Below, piece by piece: positions 27,766 to 36,997 of a stretch of DNA of 64,000 nucleotides. Origin of the DNA: Sedimentibacter sp. zth1 (lineage in GTDB: Bacteria; Bacillota; Clostridia; Tissierellales; Sedimentibacteraceae); assembly GCF_017352195.1 (NCBI RefSeq), contig NZ_CP071445.1, positions 1,426,001 through 1,490,000 on the forward strand, read 5' to 3'. The number at the start of each line of letters is the position of its first letter. Positions within the stretch are counted from its first letter, which is position 1. The notes beneath the pieces were generated by a model. That model was not told the origin of the DNA, did not search any database, and saw nothing but the letters and a program-made list of their open reading frames with translations. The position numbers and the translations under genes are program-made.

Positions 27766-28860
27766 TTAATTTAAAATAATATCACATATCATATCTACAT
27801 CTTCAAGTTTTAAATCTGCATACAACGGTAACGACAATACTCTTTCTGACACATATTTTGCAATTGGAGTTTCTTGAACCACAAATTTATCTAGAATAGG
27901 TTTTACTTCACTTGTTAATGGAAAGAAATATCTTCTTGCAAAAATATTTCTTTCTAATAATAGCTTTTCAACCTGCTCTCTATTATACTTATAATTTTCA
28001 AATACTATAGGGAAATAAGCATAATTTTGTTTATCCACACTGTTGCTATTGGATAATTTTATACCTTGTATATTTGATAATCTTTGTATATATCTTTCAA
28101 ACACTTTTTTCCTTTTTACAATTTCTTCATTAATATGCCTTAGATTACATATACCCATGGCAGCTTGAAACTCATTCATTTTTGCATTACCACCTATATA
28201 ATCACAATTACCATCTGTATTTATTCCAAAGTTTTTCAAACTTGTAAGTTTATCATAATATGACTCATCTTTAAAAATTGCAGCTCCACCTTCAATAGTA
28301 TTGAAAACTTTTGTTGCATGAAAACTAAAAATAGACGCATCCCCATAGTTTGCTATACTTTTCTTATTTTTAAACACTCCAAAAGCATGAGCAGCATCAT
28401 ATACTACTTTTAAATTATACTTTTTTGCTATTTTATCTATTGCCTCACAATTGCAAACACTGCCATATACATGTACAGGTACAATTGCTGTTGTTTTTTT
28501 AGTAATAAGACTTTCTATTTTTTTTGCGTCAATCGTATAGTCATCATAGTTTATATCGCAAAACACAGGAGTTAATCCATTTCTTATTATTGCATTGGTT
28601 GTAGATATAAATGTAAAAGGCGTAGTTATTACTTCACCTGATAAATCGAAAGAATCAATAATATTTTCTAAAGCCAAATGTCCATTAGTAAACAAAACTA
28701 AATTTTTTACATTTAAATATTTTTTTAATTTTTGCTCTAATTGTACATGCTTACAGCCACTATTAGTTAACCAATGACTATCCCATAAGTCCTTTATTTC
28801 TTCAATATACTCGTCAAATTCTGGCATAGATGATTTAGTAACTAGTATTTTATCTCTCAT
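27766..28860 (-). CDS. DegT/DnrJ/EryC1 sugar aminotransferase, VioA/WecE-like
   Basis: This 364-residue PLP enzyme of the sugar aminotransferase family keeps the catalytic lysine ([16 protein letters not shown]184) and the cofactor aspartate in YDAAHAFG (near 154-161). Such enzymes aminate a 4-keto (or 3-keto) 6-deoxy sugar nucleotide. Directly upstream of rmlA and rmlB the natural substrate is dTDP-4-keto-6-deoxyglucose, giving a viosamine- or thomosamine-type sugar. It could also supply the missing PseC step for the other operon; sequence alone does not settle this. A GTG one codon upstream is passed over in favour of ATG at 28858-28860 behind AGAGGTG. Confidence 0.82.
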   Translation of the reverse strand: MRDKILVTKSSMPEFDEYIEEIKDLWDSHWLTNSGCKHVQLEQKLKKYLNVKNLVLFTNGHLALENIIDSFDLSGEVITTPFTFISTTNAIIRNGLTPVFCDINYDDYTIDAKKIESLITKKTTAIVPVHVYGSVCNCEAIDKIAKKYNLKVVYDAAHAFGVFKNKKSIANYGDASIFSFHATKVFNTIEGGAAIFKDESYYDKLTSLKNFGINTDGNCDYIGGNAKMNEFQAAMGICNLRHINEEIVKRKKVFERYIQRLSNIQGIKLSNSNSVDKQNYAYFPIVFENYKYNREQVEKLLLERNIFARRYFFPLTSEVKPILDKFVVQETPIAKYVSERVLSLPLYADLKLEDVDMICDIILN

Positions 28861-28870
28861 CACTACACCT

Positions 28871-30436
28871 CTAATACTCTAACAAACATTCATCTAATAA
28901 TAAAACATCCTCGTCATTCGGTAAAAGTTTAAGCAAATCATCTACAATAATATGAGCTTCATTTATTTTTGAATTTAGAATATAATATCTAGCTAATTGT
29001 TTATTTGCATAAATATATACTTCAACATCTTCTAAATATGAAGATATATTAATTAATAACTTCAACAATTCCTCTTCAAATTTTATACAAGCATTTGATT
29101 GGGATATAGTAATTATTTCATTAATAGCTAAGTTATAGTTTTCTTTAAATACGCTTAGAATAATTGAACTATATTGCTTTAGAAAATTGATATTTTCAAA
29201 ATTATTTAAAAACATATTTTTACTAATCAATTGTCTTATAGACACTTCAATATTGTTTGCTATTTGTTGTTTTTCTAAAGATAGCAATGCAAATTTTAAC
29301 ATTTCACTCGATTTACAAAGGCAACTTCCACAAATAAATTGCTGCTCTTTAGCAAAATTATATATGTTGTTGATATTTAAGTAATTTACAAAATTATTAT
29401 TTATAATTATTAAGCACTCATAAACTAACTTAGCTTGTTCAATTTCATTACATGAATTTAGCATAAAGATTAGGCATGTAACTATCTCTTTTATTTTCTC
29501 ATTAATATCTTTTGCAATTCTTATTTTCAAAAAATAATTAAGAATTTGTTTAGATAAATCTTGATTTATTATTTTATAAAAACATTTTATCTTTTCACTT
29601 GTATCAATTTGACTATTTTTTATTACATTCAATTCATCAATTATTGAATAGAAATAAACTAAATTAATAAAGTAATAATTATTAGGGTTAATTTCTCCAT
29701 ACCCTTTTAATAATTGAGTTGATTGCTTATATAAAACATCCTTAGTATACATTCTTAATGGTTGTAACTTATAAGATATAGACTTTTTATGAATTCTATA
29801 ATTATGTAATACTTTATCATACATACCTATTTTTGTACATTTATCAAGATATGCTAACATAAAAGCTGTATCTGAACCATATCCACCATATTCTAAGTTT
29901 TTAATTTGATATTGAATATCAGTAGATAAAACAATGTCTAATATCATTATCTTACCCCAAATAGTTCTAAGAAACTGGTATAAATTAATAAAATTATCAG
30001 GCAAACTACTTTTATCAATAATACATTTACTATTTGGTATTCTAAGTATACCGGTTTTTTCTGTATCAACTATTTCATAACGCGTACCACAAACTGCTAA
30101 ACTTAAATTATTTTCTGAAATAAAATAATACATTTCTTCTAAAAATGTATCATCAATATAATCATCACCATCAACTACAACTAAATATTCACCCGTAGCA
30201 TATTCATTAAGATACTTAATAAAAGGAACAGATGGGTTTCCATATATGTCTACAAATTTTATACGTTTATCTCTTTTTTCATATTCTCTTATTATATCTT
30301 TTGTTTTATCTGTAGAGCCATTATCACGAATTATATACTCAAAATCCGTAAATGTTTGATTTAAAACACTTTCAATGCATTGAACAATATATTTTTCAGC
30401 ATTATATGAACAACTATAAACAGTTATTTTAGGCAT
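28871..30436 (-). CDS. GT2-family glycosyltransferase with long helical C-terminus
   Basis: This 521-residue protein has a GT2 domain in the first 240 residues, with TVYSCSYNAEKYI, IRDNGSTDKTKDII and the DGDDYIDDTF metal-binding region near residues 95-104. The rest is helical and asparagine/isoleucine-rich, with TPR-like helix pairs at the end (NEAHIIVDDLLKLLPNDEDV). The start at 30434-30436 sits five bases after GGAGG; an upstream TTG frame overlaps that site. It is the first gene of the operon with the aminotransferase and rml genes, and likely transfers their product. Confidence 0.82.
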   Translation of the reverse strand: MPKITVYSCSYNAEKYIVQCIESVLNQTFTDFEYIIRDNGSTDKTKDIIREYEKRDKRIKFVDIYGNPSVPFIKYLNEYATGEYLVVVDGDDYIDDTFLEEMYYFISENNLSLAVCGTRYEIVDTEKTGILRIPNSKCIIDKSSLPDNFINLYQFLRTIWGKIMILDIVLSTDIQYQIKNLEYGGYGSDTAFMLAYLDKCTKIGMYDKVLHNYRIHKKSISYKLQPLRMYTKDVLYKQSTQLLKGYGEINPNNYYFINLVYFYSIIDELNVIKNSQIDTSEKIKCFYKIINQDLSKQILNYFLKIRIAKDINEKIKEIVTCLIFMLNSCNEIEQAKLVYECLIIINNNFVNYLNINNIYNFAKEQQFICGSCLCKSSEMLKFALLSLEKQQIANNIEVSIRQLISKNMFLNNFENINFLKQYSSIILSVFKENYNLAINEIITISQSNACIKFEEELLKLLINISSYLEDVEVYIYANKQLARYYILNSKINEAHIIVDDLLKLLPNDEDVLLLDECLLEY

Positions 30437-30448
30437 TTTTACCTCCAA

Positions 30449-30849
30449 TTTATAAACATAAGCATTTAGGTTTTAATACAATGCTTTTATTTAATTTTTT
30501 ACTATATATTTTTTTATCTGTTTCTTCTAACTTATTCTTTAATATAGAACTATCACTTTGTCCCCGATATACAATTAAATCTTTAAGCAAATAATCCTCA
30601 GCTAAGTAAACTCGTCCAACTACGCCGAACATCGATGAATCAGGTGGAAAGTCTACTACACCTGATTAGAAATTTCCACTTACATAAGTGGAAGTCTTAA
30701 CTCTAAAAAGAATTGAGATAAACACTTTCCCATTCCTTTACAAACTAAGCTAAAATATATATCGACAATTTTCGATTAAATTTAATACGACTTATTATAA
30801 ATATATTTTTCAAATAACTTCATTCATTTATTGTATAGTATCATATTAT
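30449..30849. other. gene-free stretch between the glycan operon and the TPR glycosyltransferases
   Basis: Apart from the possible TnpB remnant and hairpin at 30600-30700, I see only AT-rich sequence. A 60-codon minus-strand frame at 30450-30632 has no ribosome site and no recognisable product. The stretch separates divergent transcription units. Confidence 0.5.
30600..30700 (+). mobile_element. possible right-end remnant of an IS200/IS605-type (TnpB) element
   Basis: An 18-codon open tail ending VRP-like TRPTTPNIDESGGKSTTPD then TAG (30661-30663) resembles the C-terminal tails of TnpB/OrfB proteins, where a conserved VRP precedes a variable acidic end. Directly after it a perfect 9-base hairpin, TTCCACTTA with TAAGTGGAA (about 30667-30686), stands where these elements carry their right-end hairpin. 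No TnpB catalytic part and no TnpA remain, and an in-frame stop lies just upstream. The call rests on recalled family patterns. Confidence 0.4.
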
Positions 30850-30878
30850 TTGATACAAATTGTCGATTATGATATAAT
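30850..30878 (+). promoter_or_regulatory. consensus sigma-A promoter for the TPR glycosyltransferase pair
   Basis: TTGATA (30850-30855) and a perfect TATAAT (30873-30878) are 17 bases apart, 65 bases upstream of the start codon. The same promoter is duplicated at 24986-25014. Confidence 0.7.
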
Positions 30879-31036
30879 TATAACACAATTTGAAATTATA
30901 GAAAATATATAATTAATATGTAAAAATTATACGGAGGTTACATATGTTACTGTCAATAGGAATGATAGTCAAAAACGAAGAAAAGTATTTGAATGAATGT
31001 TTAAATGCATTAAAACCTATTTTGGATAATATAGAT
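30850..31036. repeat. direct repeat R2, intact copy
   Basis: Promoter, leader and the first 31 codons of the intact glycosyltransferase; the truncated copy is at 24986-25172. Confidence 0.9.
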
Positions 31037-33046
31037 AGTGAACTTATAATTGCTGATACAGGTTCGACAGATAATACAATTGAAATAGCAAGGAAATATA
31101 CAAGCAACGTATATAATTTTAAGTGGAATAATGACTTCGCAGCTGCACGTAATTCTACTTTAGAGCATTCAAATGCCGAATGGTATATGTATTTAGATGC
31201 TGATGAAATACTTGAAAATACAGATGAAATCATTAATTTTTTTAAATCAGAAAGCTACAAAAAATTTGATTGTGCAAGATACAAAATCACGAGCTTTACA
31301 AATATAGATAAAAAATCCTTTGCTACAGTCTTTTTATTTAGAATGTTTAAAAAAACTAATGCAATTAAATTTGTCGGAGCAATACATGAACATATTGTTT
31401 ACCAACCAAATTATACAACTTTAGAAAAAACAAATTTTTATCACTATGGTTATATGTTTAAAGATAGCAAACAGGCAAAAGAAAAATCAAATAGAAATAT
31501 CGAGCTTCTTCTTAAAGAAATTAAATACGGCAATGATTCTCCAATACTTAGAAACCAGTTAGCAGATTCTTATTGCATGTGTCATGAATTTGATGAAGCA
31601 ATTAACCATTGTATAGAGGGAGTAGAATTATCTAAGCATTCAAAAATAACATCCGCAACATATGCCATATATGCAAACTTAGTGTACTCTTATTTTTGTA
31701 AAGATTTATTTACTAAAGCAATAGAGTCATCAAAGTCTTATTTTGATATTAAAAATAAGACTCTAGCTACAGACATTGATATATATTATATTTTAATGTG
31801 TTGTTATTATCATCTAAATGATTTTGAAAACTGTATACTTTATTTTAATAAATATTATGAGATATTTATGACTAATAAAGCTAATCCTATAAACACAATA
31901 GATACAATTTCAAGAGCTTTACTTTTTGCATATGATAAAAACTTTTTTGAGGCGGCTAAGATTGCTATTAAATCATATAGTAACTTAAAAAAATATGATG
32001 AAGCCATTACTCTTTATAAAAAAAATAATTATTTTGTGAATAATGATACTAAAGATAGTCTTCAAGAATTTTTTTACTCGTATATTGAGTTGTGCAACAT
32101 AAGTGATAAACTAATTAATTTAGAAGCAATATACAAATACATAATTAAAGACAATGATGAAGATATAAATAAGCATTTTGAAACTTCATTGGAAAATTAC
32201 ATATTAAATAACAAGGAACATAAAGAATATATTATCAATATTTTCAATAACTTAAACATCAAAAGTGACTATTGCAAATATATGCAACTACGTTATGCGT
32301 ATATAAACAATTTATCAAATGTACTGGAATTAATTTCAGAATTTATTAATAATACACAAACATTTAACTCAAATTACTATGATGTTGTTTATTATATATT
32401 TAAATTAAATTTTAACTTGAATATAATTTCCTCAAAAGTCAATATTAATGAGTTATCTCTAACTTATAAACTTATACAAAAAAACTATGATGATTATCTT
32501 GAAATAGTAGCAAATTATAACCTTAATACAGATAGCTTACTTGATAAATACATATTAACTATGGCGTATGAAAATGTATTAATATATACCGATAAAGAAA
32601 ACTCTGGAAAATGTTTGGAAGTTTTCAACAAATATATAACATACAGTAGAGAATTTATTGAATATACTTATAATCCTCAAATATTTGAACAGGAAAATTT
32701 GTTTTTAGTTCCTCAAAATATACAATTTGCATATTACTGCATTTGTGCAACAGATAAGCTTAAAACAAATACTGATAGTGAATACATAAAGTTACTCAGC
32801 AAAGCACTAAAATCTAATGAAAATATGAAAGATATAATTTCATTACTTTTAGAAGAATTTAAAAAAGAACATACCATCAGCAAAGAATTGTCCGAATTTG
32901 AATTATTAGCTATCGAAGTAAAGAAAAATATAAATCAGCTAATACAATCTAAAAATTATTCAGAAGCAATACTAATTTTAGAAGAATACAAATCAATCAA
33001 TCCGACTGATGCTGATATATACGCAATAGAAAAATTGTTAAATTAA
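30944..33046 (+). CDS. GT2-family glycosyltransferase with TPR-like C-terminus (1)
   Basis: This 700-residue protein has an N-terminal GT2 domain: MLLSIGMIVKNEEKYL, ADTGSTDNTIEIA near 38-50, and YLDADEIL with the DxD motif at 85-87. From about residue 190 it is all helical with TPR-like pairs and ends in a conserved stretch (LEEYKSINPTDADIYAIEKL, about 675-697, quoted only in part as ILEEYKSINP). Proteins of this design act as peptide or flagellin O-glycosyltransferases near flagellin genes in Clostridia. Its position next to a like gene and facing two flagellins supports that role. A strong promoter and ACGGAGG site precede it. Confidence 0.8.
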   Translation: MLLSIGMIVKNEEKYLNECLNALKPILDNIDSELIIADTGSTDNTIEIARKYTSNVYNFKWNNDFAAARNSTLEHSNAEWYMYLDADEILENTDEIINFFKSESYKKFDCARYKITSFTNIDKKSFATVFLFRMFKKTNAIKFVGAIHEHIVYQPNYTTLEKTNFYHYGYMFKDSKQAKEKSNRNIELLLKEIKYGNDSPILRNQLADSYCMCHEFDEAINHCIEGVELSKHSKITSATYAIYANLVYSYFCKDLFTKAIESSKSYFDIKNKTLATDIDIYYILMCCYYHLNDFENCILYFNKYYEIFMTNKANPINTIDTISRALLFAYDKNFFEAAKIAIKSYSNLKKYDEAITLYKKNNYFVNNDTKDSLQEFFYSYIELCNISDKLINLEAIYKYIIKDNDEDINKHFETSLENYILNNKEHKEYIINIFNNLNIKSDYCKYMQLRYAYINNLSNVLELISEFINNTQTFNSNYYDVVYYIFKLNFNLNIISSKVNINELSLTYKLIQKNYDDYLEIVANYNLNTDSLLDKYILTMAYENVLIYTDKENSGKCLEVFNKYITYSREFIEYTYNPQIFEQENLFLVPQNIQFAYYCICATDKLKTNTDSEYIKLLSKALKSNENMKDIISLLLEEFKKEHTISKELSEFELLAIEVKKNINQLIQSKNYSEAILILEEYKSINPTDADIYAIEKLLN

Positions 33047-33057
33047 AGGGGAAAATT

Positions 33058-35157
33058 ATGTTACTTTCAATAGGAATGATTGTAAAAAATGAAGAAAAGT
33101 ACTTAGATGAATGCCTTAAGTCCTTAAATCCAATTTTGGAAAGCATTGAAAGCGAATTAATAATTGTAGATACTGGCTCTACTGACAATACAATAGAAAT
33201 AGCAAAAAAATACACTAATAATTTATACACGTTTGAATGGTGTAATGATTTTTCTGCAGCTAGAAACAAGTCATTAGAGTTAGCAAAAGGCAAATATTAT
33301 ATGTATTTAGATGCTGATGAAATACTTCAAGATTCTTCTGAGATAATAAACTTATTTAAAACTAATGAACATACAAAGTATAATACATACTTTTATAAGG
33401 TATACAACTTTATAACCAACAACAATTTAGATGATTATAATATAAGCCACCCTGCAAGAATTTTTAAAATGGATAGTGGAACTAAATTTTTAGGTATAAT
33501 ACATGAGTACATACCATATGCGCACCCAATTAAGATATTAGAAAATACAAAATTTTATCATTATGGATATATAAATGATAGTAAAATATTAAAAGATAAA
33601 AAGCTGTACAGAAATCTATCTCTTTTGAATAATGAATTGCAAATTGAAGGAAACAGCCCCAGATTAAGTATTTTATTATATGACAGTTACATATCTCTTG
33701 GTGATGTTGATAATGCAATTAAATTTTGTGATTTAGGAATAGAAATTGCAAAAACAAATAATGAATTTGATTACTTATATGTACTAACTGTAAAAAAAAC
33801 ATATGCATACTATTTTGATAATAAATTTAATAAAGTAATAGAAGAAGGATTAAATTATTTTAAACTTATTGGCAATGATGAGATAGCGACTAACATAGAT
33901 ATGTATTATATGATGTCTATTTCTTATTATAATCTTAAGGATTTTTATAACACTATAACCTGTTATAATAAATACAATGAATTACTTAGTTTATATAAAT
34001 CAAACTTGCTCAACACTTCCGATTTATTGTTATATTCACTTGGTTTTATATCAAATGATCAACAAATTTTTTTGGATTTACATGTTGTAATTGCTTATTT
34101 TAAACAAAATAATTTACAAAAAGCAAAATTACTATTTTCAAACACTAACTTGAACAATGCAACGCAAACAAAAGAGATAGTTAGACTTATAACAATATGT
34201 AAACTTAGCTTTATGAGAAGCAAAGAAAACTATCTTGAAATTATAAATCTATATAATAGAATAGGCATTGATAACCACAATTATGTTAACCATTCTATAG
34301 AAAAATTTTTAAATGAAAATCCATCACAAACCGAAAAATTATTGGAAAGCTTTTATATAAACTATTTTAAGAATTTTAATACTTGTAACCAATACATACA
34401 ATTAATGATAATTAGATACATTGATATTTATAAAAAGCAACGTGTTAATAACCTTTTAAATATTGTTATAAATATGGAAAATAAGCTTACAGAAGAATTA
34501 TCTGATATACTATATTATGTATTAAAATGTAATTTCCCAATTAGCAAAATAGCTAATTACATAAATTCAGACAATGTATTTGAGTATCTAGAAATTATTT
34601 CTAAACTTCATAATGACTTGTTTGATATTATTTTAAATTATGATTTTATTATAGAAAATACAAAAGATATTATTATAACAAAAGAAATTCTACGCTACGA
34701 ATTAAAAATTATCAAATCCATTGATAATGATGTCGGTTTGCAAATTTTTGACTTTTATATCGATATAGTCAAAAAATATTTTGATATTGCATACACTAAA
34801 GACTATTTAACAATAGATAATATTAATTTTATATCTATACAGGATAGATTTGATGCATATTGTTATTTTGCATCTATTGTTTCCCAAACTAATAAAGTAA
34901 ACTGTATAAAATTATTAAAATCATGCCTATTAGAATTTCCATCAATGATTAATATAATTTCTATTATATCAGATAATATTGTACAAAATAATGATGTGGA
35001 TAAATCAGAGTTTAATCAATTAGCAGTAGAGGTTAAAAACAATATAAAACTTTTCATAAATAATAAAGATTTAAAGTCAGCATTAGAACTATTAAAACAA
35101 TATAAAGAAATAAATCCTAATGATTCTGATATTTTAATATTAGAAAATCAAATATAA
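33058..35157 (+). CDS. GT2-family glycosyltransferase with TPR-like C-terminus (2)
   Basis: This 699-residue paralogue of the previous gene starts 11 bases after its stop behind AAAGGGG, so the two form one operon. The N-terminal 110 residues are close to the first copy (MLLSIGMIVKNEEKYLDECL, then VDTGSTDNTIEIA and YLDADEIL), while the helical C-terminal 500 residues have diverged, as expected if the two add different sugars or recognise different acceptor sites. The last 40 residues are again similar (LKQYKEINPNDSDILILE). A bidirectional terminator follows and separates it from flagellin. Confidence 0.8.
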   Translation: MLLSIGMIVKNEEKYLDECLKSLNPILESIESELIIVDTGSTDNTIEIAKKYTNNLYTFEWCNDFSAARNKSLELAKGKYYMYLDADEILQDSSEIINLFKTNEHTKYNTYFYKVYNFITNNNLDDYNISHPARIFKMDSGTKFLGIIHEYIPYAHPIKILENTKFYHYGYINDSKILKDKKLYRNLSLLNNELQIEGNSPRLSILLYDSYISLGDVDNAIKFCDLGIEIAKTNNEFDYLYVLTVKKTYAYYFDNKFNKVIEEGLNYFKLIGNDEIATNIDMYYMMSISYYNLKDFYNTITCYNKYNELLSLYKSNLLNTSDLLLYSLGFISNDQQIFLDLHVVIAYFKQNNLQKAKLLFSNTNLNNATQTKEIVRLITICKLSFMRSKENYLEIINLYNRIGIDNHNYVNHSIEKFLNENPSQTEKLLESFYINYFKNFNTCNQYIQLMIIRYIDIYKKQRVNNLLNIVINMENKLTEELSDILYYVLKCNFPISKIANYINSDNVFEYLEIISKLHNDLFDIILNYDFIIENTKDIIITKEILRYELKIIKSIDNDVGLQIFDFYIDIVKKYFDIAYTKDYLTIDNINFISIQDRFDAYCYFASIVSQTNKVNCIKLLKSCLLEFPSMINIISIISDNIVQNNDVDKSEFNQLAVEVKNNIKLFINNKDLKSALELLKQYKEINPNDSDILILENQI

Positions 35158-35188
35158 TAAAAAAAGAGCTATAAGCTCTTTTTTTATT
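35157..35188. terminator. bidirectional terminator between glycosyltransferase 2 and flagellin
   Basis: A-rich run, AGAGCT, loop ATA, AGCTCT and a T run give a perfect stem with U-tract on both strands, serving the plus-strand glycosyltransferase operon and the minus-strand flagellins. Confidence 0.9.
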
Positions 35189-35198
35189 ATATTTAAAA

Positions 35199-36032
35199 TT
35201 ATTGTAATAATTGTAATACACCTTGTGGTTGCATATTGGCTTGTGCAAGCATTGCTTGAGCAGCTTGTGTAAGAATGTTGTTCTTAGTAAAGTCCATCAT
35301 TTCTTTAGCCATATCAACGTCTCTTATCCTTGATTCAGAAGCTGTTAAGTTTTCTTCTGTTACTGATAAGTTACTTACTGTATGCTCTAATCTGTTTTGA
35401 GCAGCACCTAATGCTGATCTTTGTGTAGATACTGCTTCTATAGCAGCGTCTACAGTTGCAATTGCTGCATTAGCATTAGTTTCATCATCTATATCTAAAG
35501 CGTTTACTGTTAATGAAGTAGCATCCATTGAATTTATATCAACTGTAATTCTTTGATCTGCTGCATTTTCAGTACCTATTTGGAATGTAAATGCTGCAGA
35601 TGAATTTGCTGTTCCATCACCATTTGCTAATGTCATACCATTGAATTTAGTAGATTTTGATATTCTGTCTATTTCTGTTGATAAAGCAGTAGCTTCAGCT
35701 TGTAATTTTGTTCTATCCTCATCAGTATATGTTCCATTTGATGATTGAACTGATAATTTTCTCATTCTTTGTAAGATTGAGTGTGTTTCATTTAAAGCAC
35801 CTTCAGCTGTTTGTATTAATGAAATACCATCTTGAGCATTTTGTTGAGCTTGTGATAAGCCATTGATTTGTGCTCTCATTTTTTCTGATATTGCTAATCC
35901 TGCAGCATCGTCTCCTGCTCTGTTGATTCTAAATCCTGATGATAATTTTTCTAAATTTTTAGATGATTTTCCAGTGTTTACACCTAAATTTCTGTGTGAA
36001 TTTAACGCGTTAATATTGTGTTGAATTCTCAT
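35199..36032 (-). CDS. fliC: flagellin (second gene of tandem pair)
   Basis: Flagellin builds the external filament. This 277-residue protein is a short form: conserved N-terminal D0/D1 (MRIQHNINALNSHRNLG, LSSGFRINRAGDDAAGLAIS) and C-terminal D1/D0 (ESRIRDVDMAKEMMDFTKNN to GVLQLLQ) with only about 90 variable residues between, exposed serine and threonine residues being possible O-glycosylation sites. Residues 1-103 and the last 77 are identical to the upstream flagellin. No sigma-28 boxes lie in the 78 bases between the two, so it is probably cotranscribed from the promoter at 37051-37077. A GGAGG site precedes ATG. Confidence 0.97.
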   Translation of the reverse strand: MRIQHNINALNSHRNLGVNTGKSSKNLEKLSSGFRINRAGDDAAGLAISEKMRAQINGLSQAQQNAQDGISLIQTAEGALNETHSILQRMRKLSVQSSNGTYTDEDRTKLQAEATALSTEIDRISKSTKFNGMTLANGDGTANSSAAFTFQIGTENAADQRITVDINSMDATSLTVNALDIDDETNANAAIATVDAAIEAVSTQRSALGAAQNRLEHTVSNLSVTEENLTASESRIRDVDMAKEMMDFTKNNILTQAAQAMLAQANMQPQGVLQLLQ

Positions 36033-36110
36033 AATTTAATTCCTCCATGAATTTTATTTTGGGACTCATTCCCTATATTTTTGTTACTATAAAATAGTTA
36101 ATTTACTTAG

Positions 36111-36944
36111 TTATTGTAATAATTGCAATACACCTTGTGGTTGCATATTAGCTTGTGCAAGCATTGCTTGAGCAGCTTGTGTAAGAATGTTGTTCTTAGT
36201 AAAGTCCATCATTTCTTTAGCCATATCAACGTCTCTTATTCTTGATTCAGAAGCTGTTAAGTTTTCTTCTGTTACTGATAAGTTACTTACTGTATGCTCT
36301 AATCTGTTTTGAGCAGCACCTAATGCTGATCTTTGTGTAGATACTGTTTCTATAGCTGTGTCTACAGTTGCAATTGCTGTATTAGAATCAGCTTCATTTG
36401 CAATGCTAATTCCTGAAACTCCTAAAGTATCAGCATCCATTGAAGATATTGAAACTGTAATTCTTTGGTCTGCTGCATTTTCAGTTCCTATTTGGAATGT
36501 AAATGATTTAACTGAATCTTTTGCTCCAGTACCATTTGCTAATGTCATACCATTAAATTTAGTTGAAGCAGAAATTCTATCGATTTCAGTTGTCAAAGCA
36601 GTAGCTTCTTCTTGTAATTTTGTTCTATCTTCATTAGTATATGTTCCGTTTGATGATTGAACTGATAATTTTCTCATTCTTTGTAAGATTGAGTGTGTTT
36701 CATTTAAAGCACCTTCAGCTGTTTGTATTAATGAAATACCATCTTGAGCATTTTGTTGAGCTTGTGATAAGCCATTGATTTGTGCTCTCATTTTTTCTGA
36801 TATTGCTAATCCTGCAGCATCGTCTCCTGCTCTGTTGATTCTAAATCCTGATGATAATTTTTCTAAATTTTTAGATGATTTTCCAGTGTTTACACCTAAA
36901 TTTCTGTGTGAATTTAATGCGTTAATATTGTGTTGAATTCTCAT
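36111..36944 (-). CDS. fliC: flagellin (first gene of tandem pair)
   Basis: This 277-residue flagellin is the twin of the one downstream. The differences are confined to about residues 104-200, where the exposed face of the filament subunit lies. It is the promoter-proximal copy, with a sigma-28 promoter at 37051-37077 and a leader of about 100 bases containing a 24-base near-palindrome. The 50 bases before the start codon, with GGGA...TCCC and TCATGGAGGAATT, are almost the same in front of both genes. Confidence 0.97.
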   Translation of the reverse strand: MRIQHNINALNSHRNLGVNTGKSSKNLEKLSSGFRINRAGDDAAGLAISEKMRAQINGLSQAQQNAQDGISLIQTAEGALNETHSILQRMRKLSVQSSNGTYTNEDRTKLQEEATALTTEIDRISASTKFNGMTLANGTGAKDSVKSFTFQIGTENAADQRITVSISSMDADTLGVSGISIANEADSNTAIATVDTAIETVSTQRSALGAAQNRLEHTVSNLSVTEENLTASESRIRDVDMAKEMMDFTKNNILTQAAQAMLAQANMQPQGVLQLLQ

Positions 36945-36997
36945 AATTTAATTCCTCCATGAATTTTATTTTGGGATTCATTCCCTATATTTTTTTT

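Noticed and set aside
30450-30632. 60-codon minus-strand frame between the two transcription units
   Set aside because: It has no ribosome site, no recognisable domain, and its N-terminal part is the reverse of the possible TnpB tail; likely a chance frame in a relic region.
30850-31036. R2/R2' as insertion-sequence ends or an attachment site
   Set aside because: The repeat contains a promoter and a gene start, with no terminal inverted repeats, integrase or tRNA nearby; a duplication joint explains it better.
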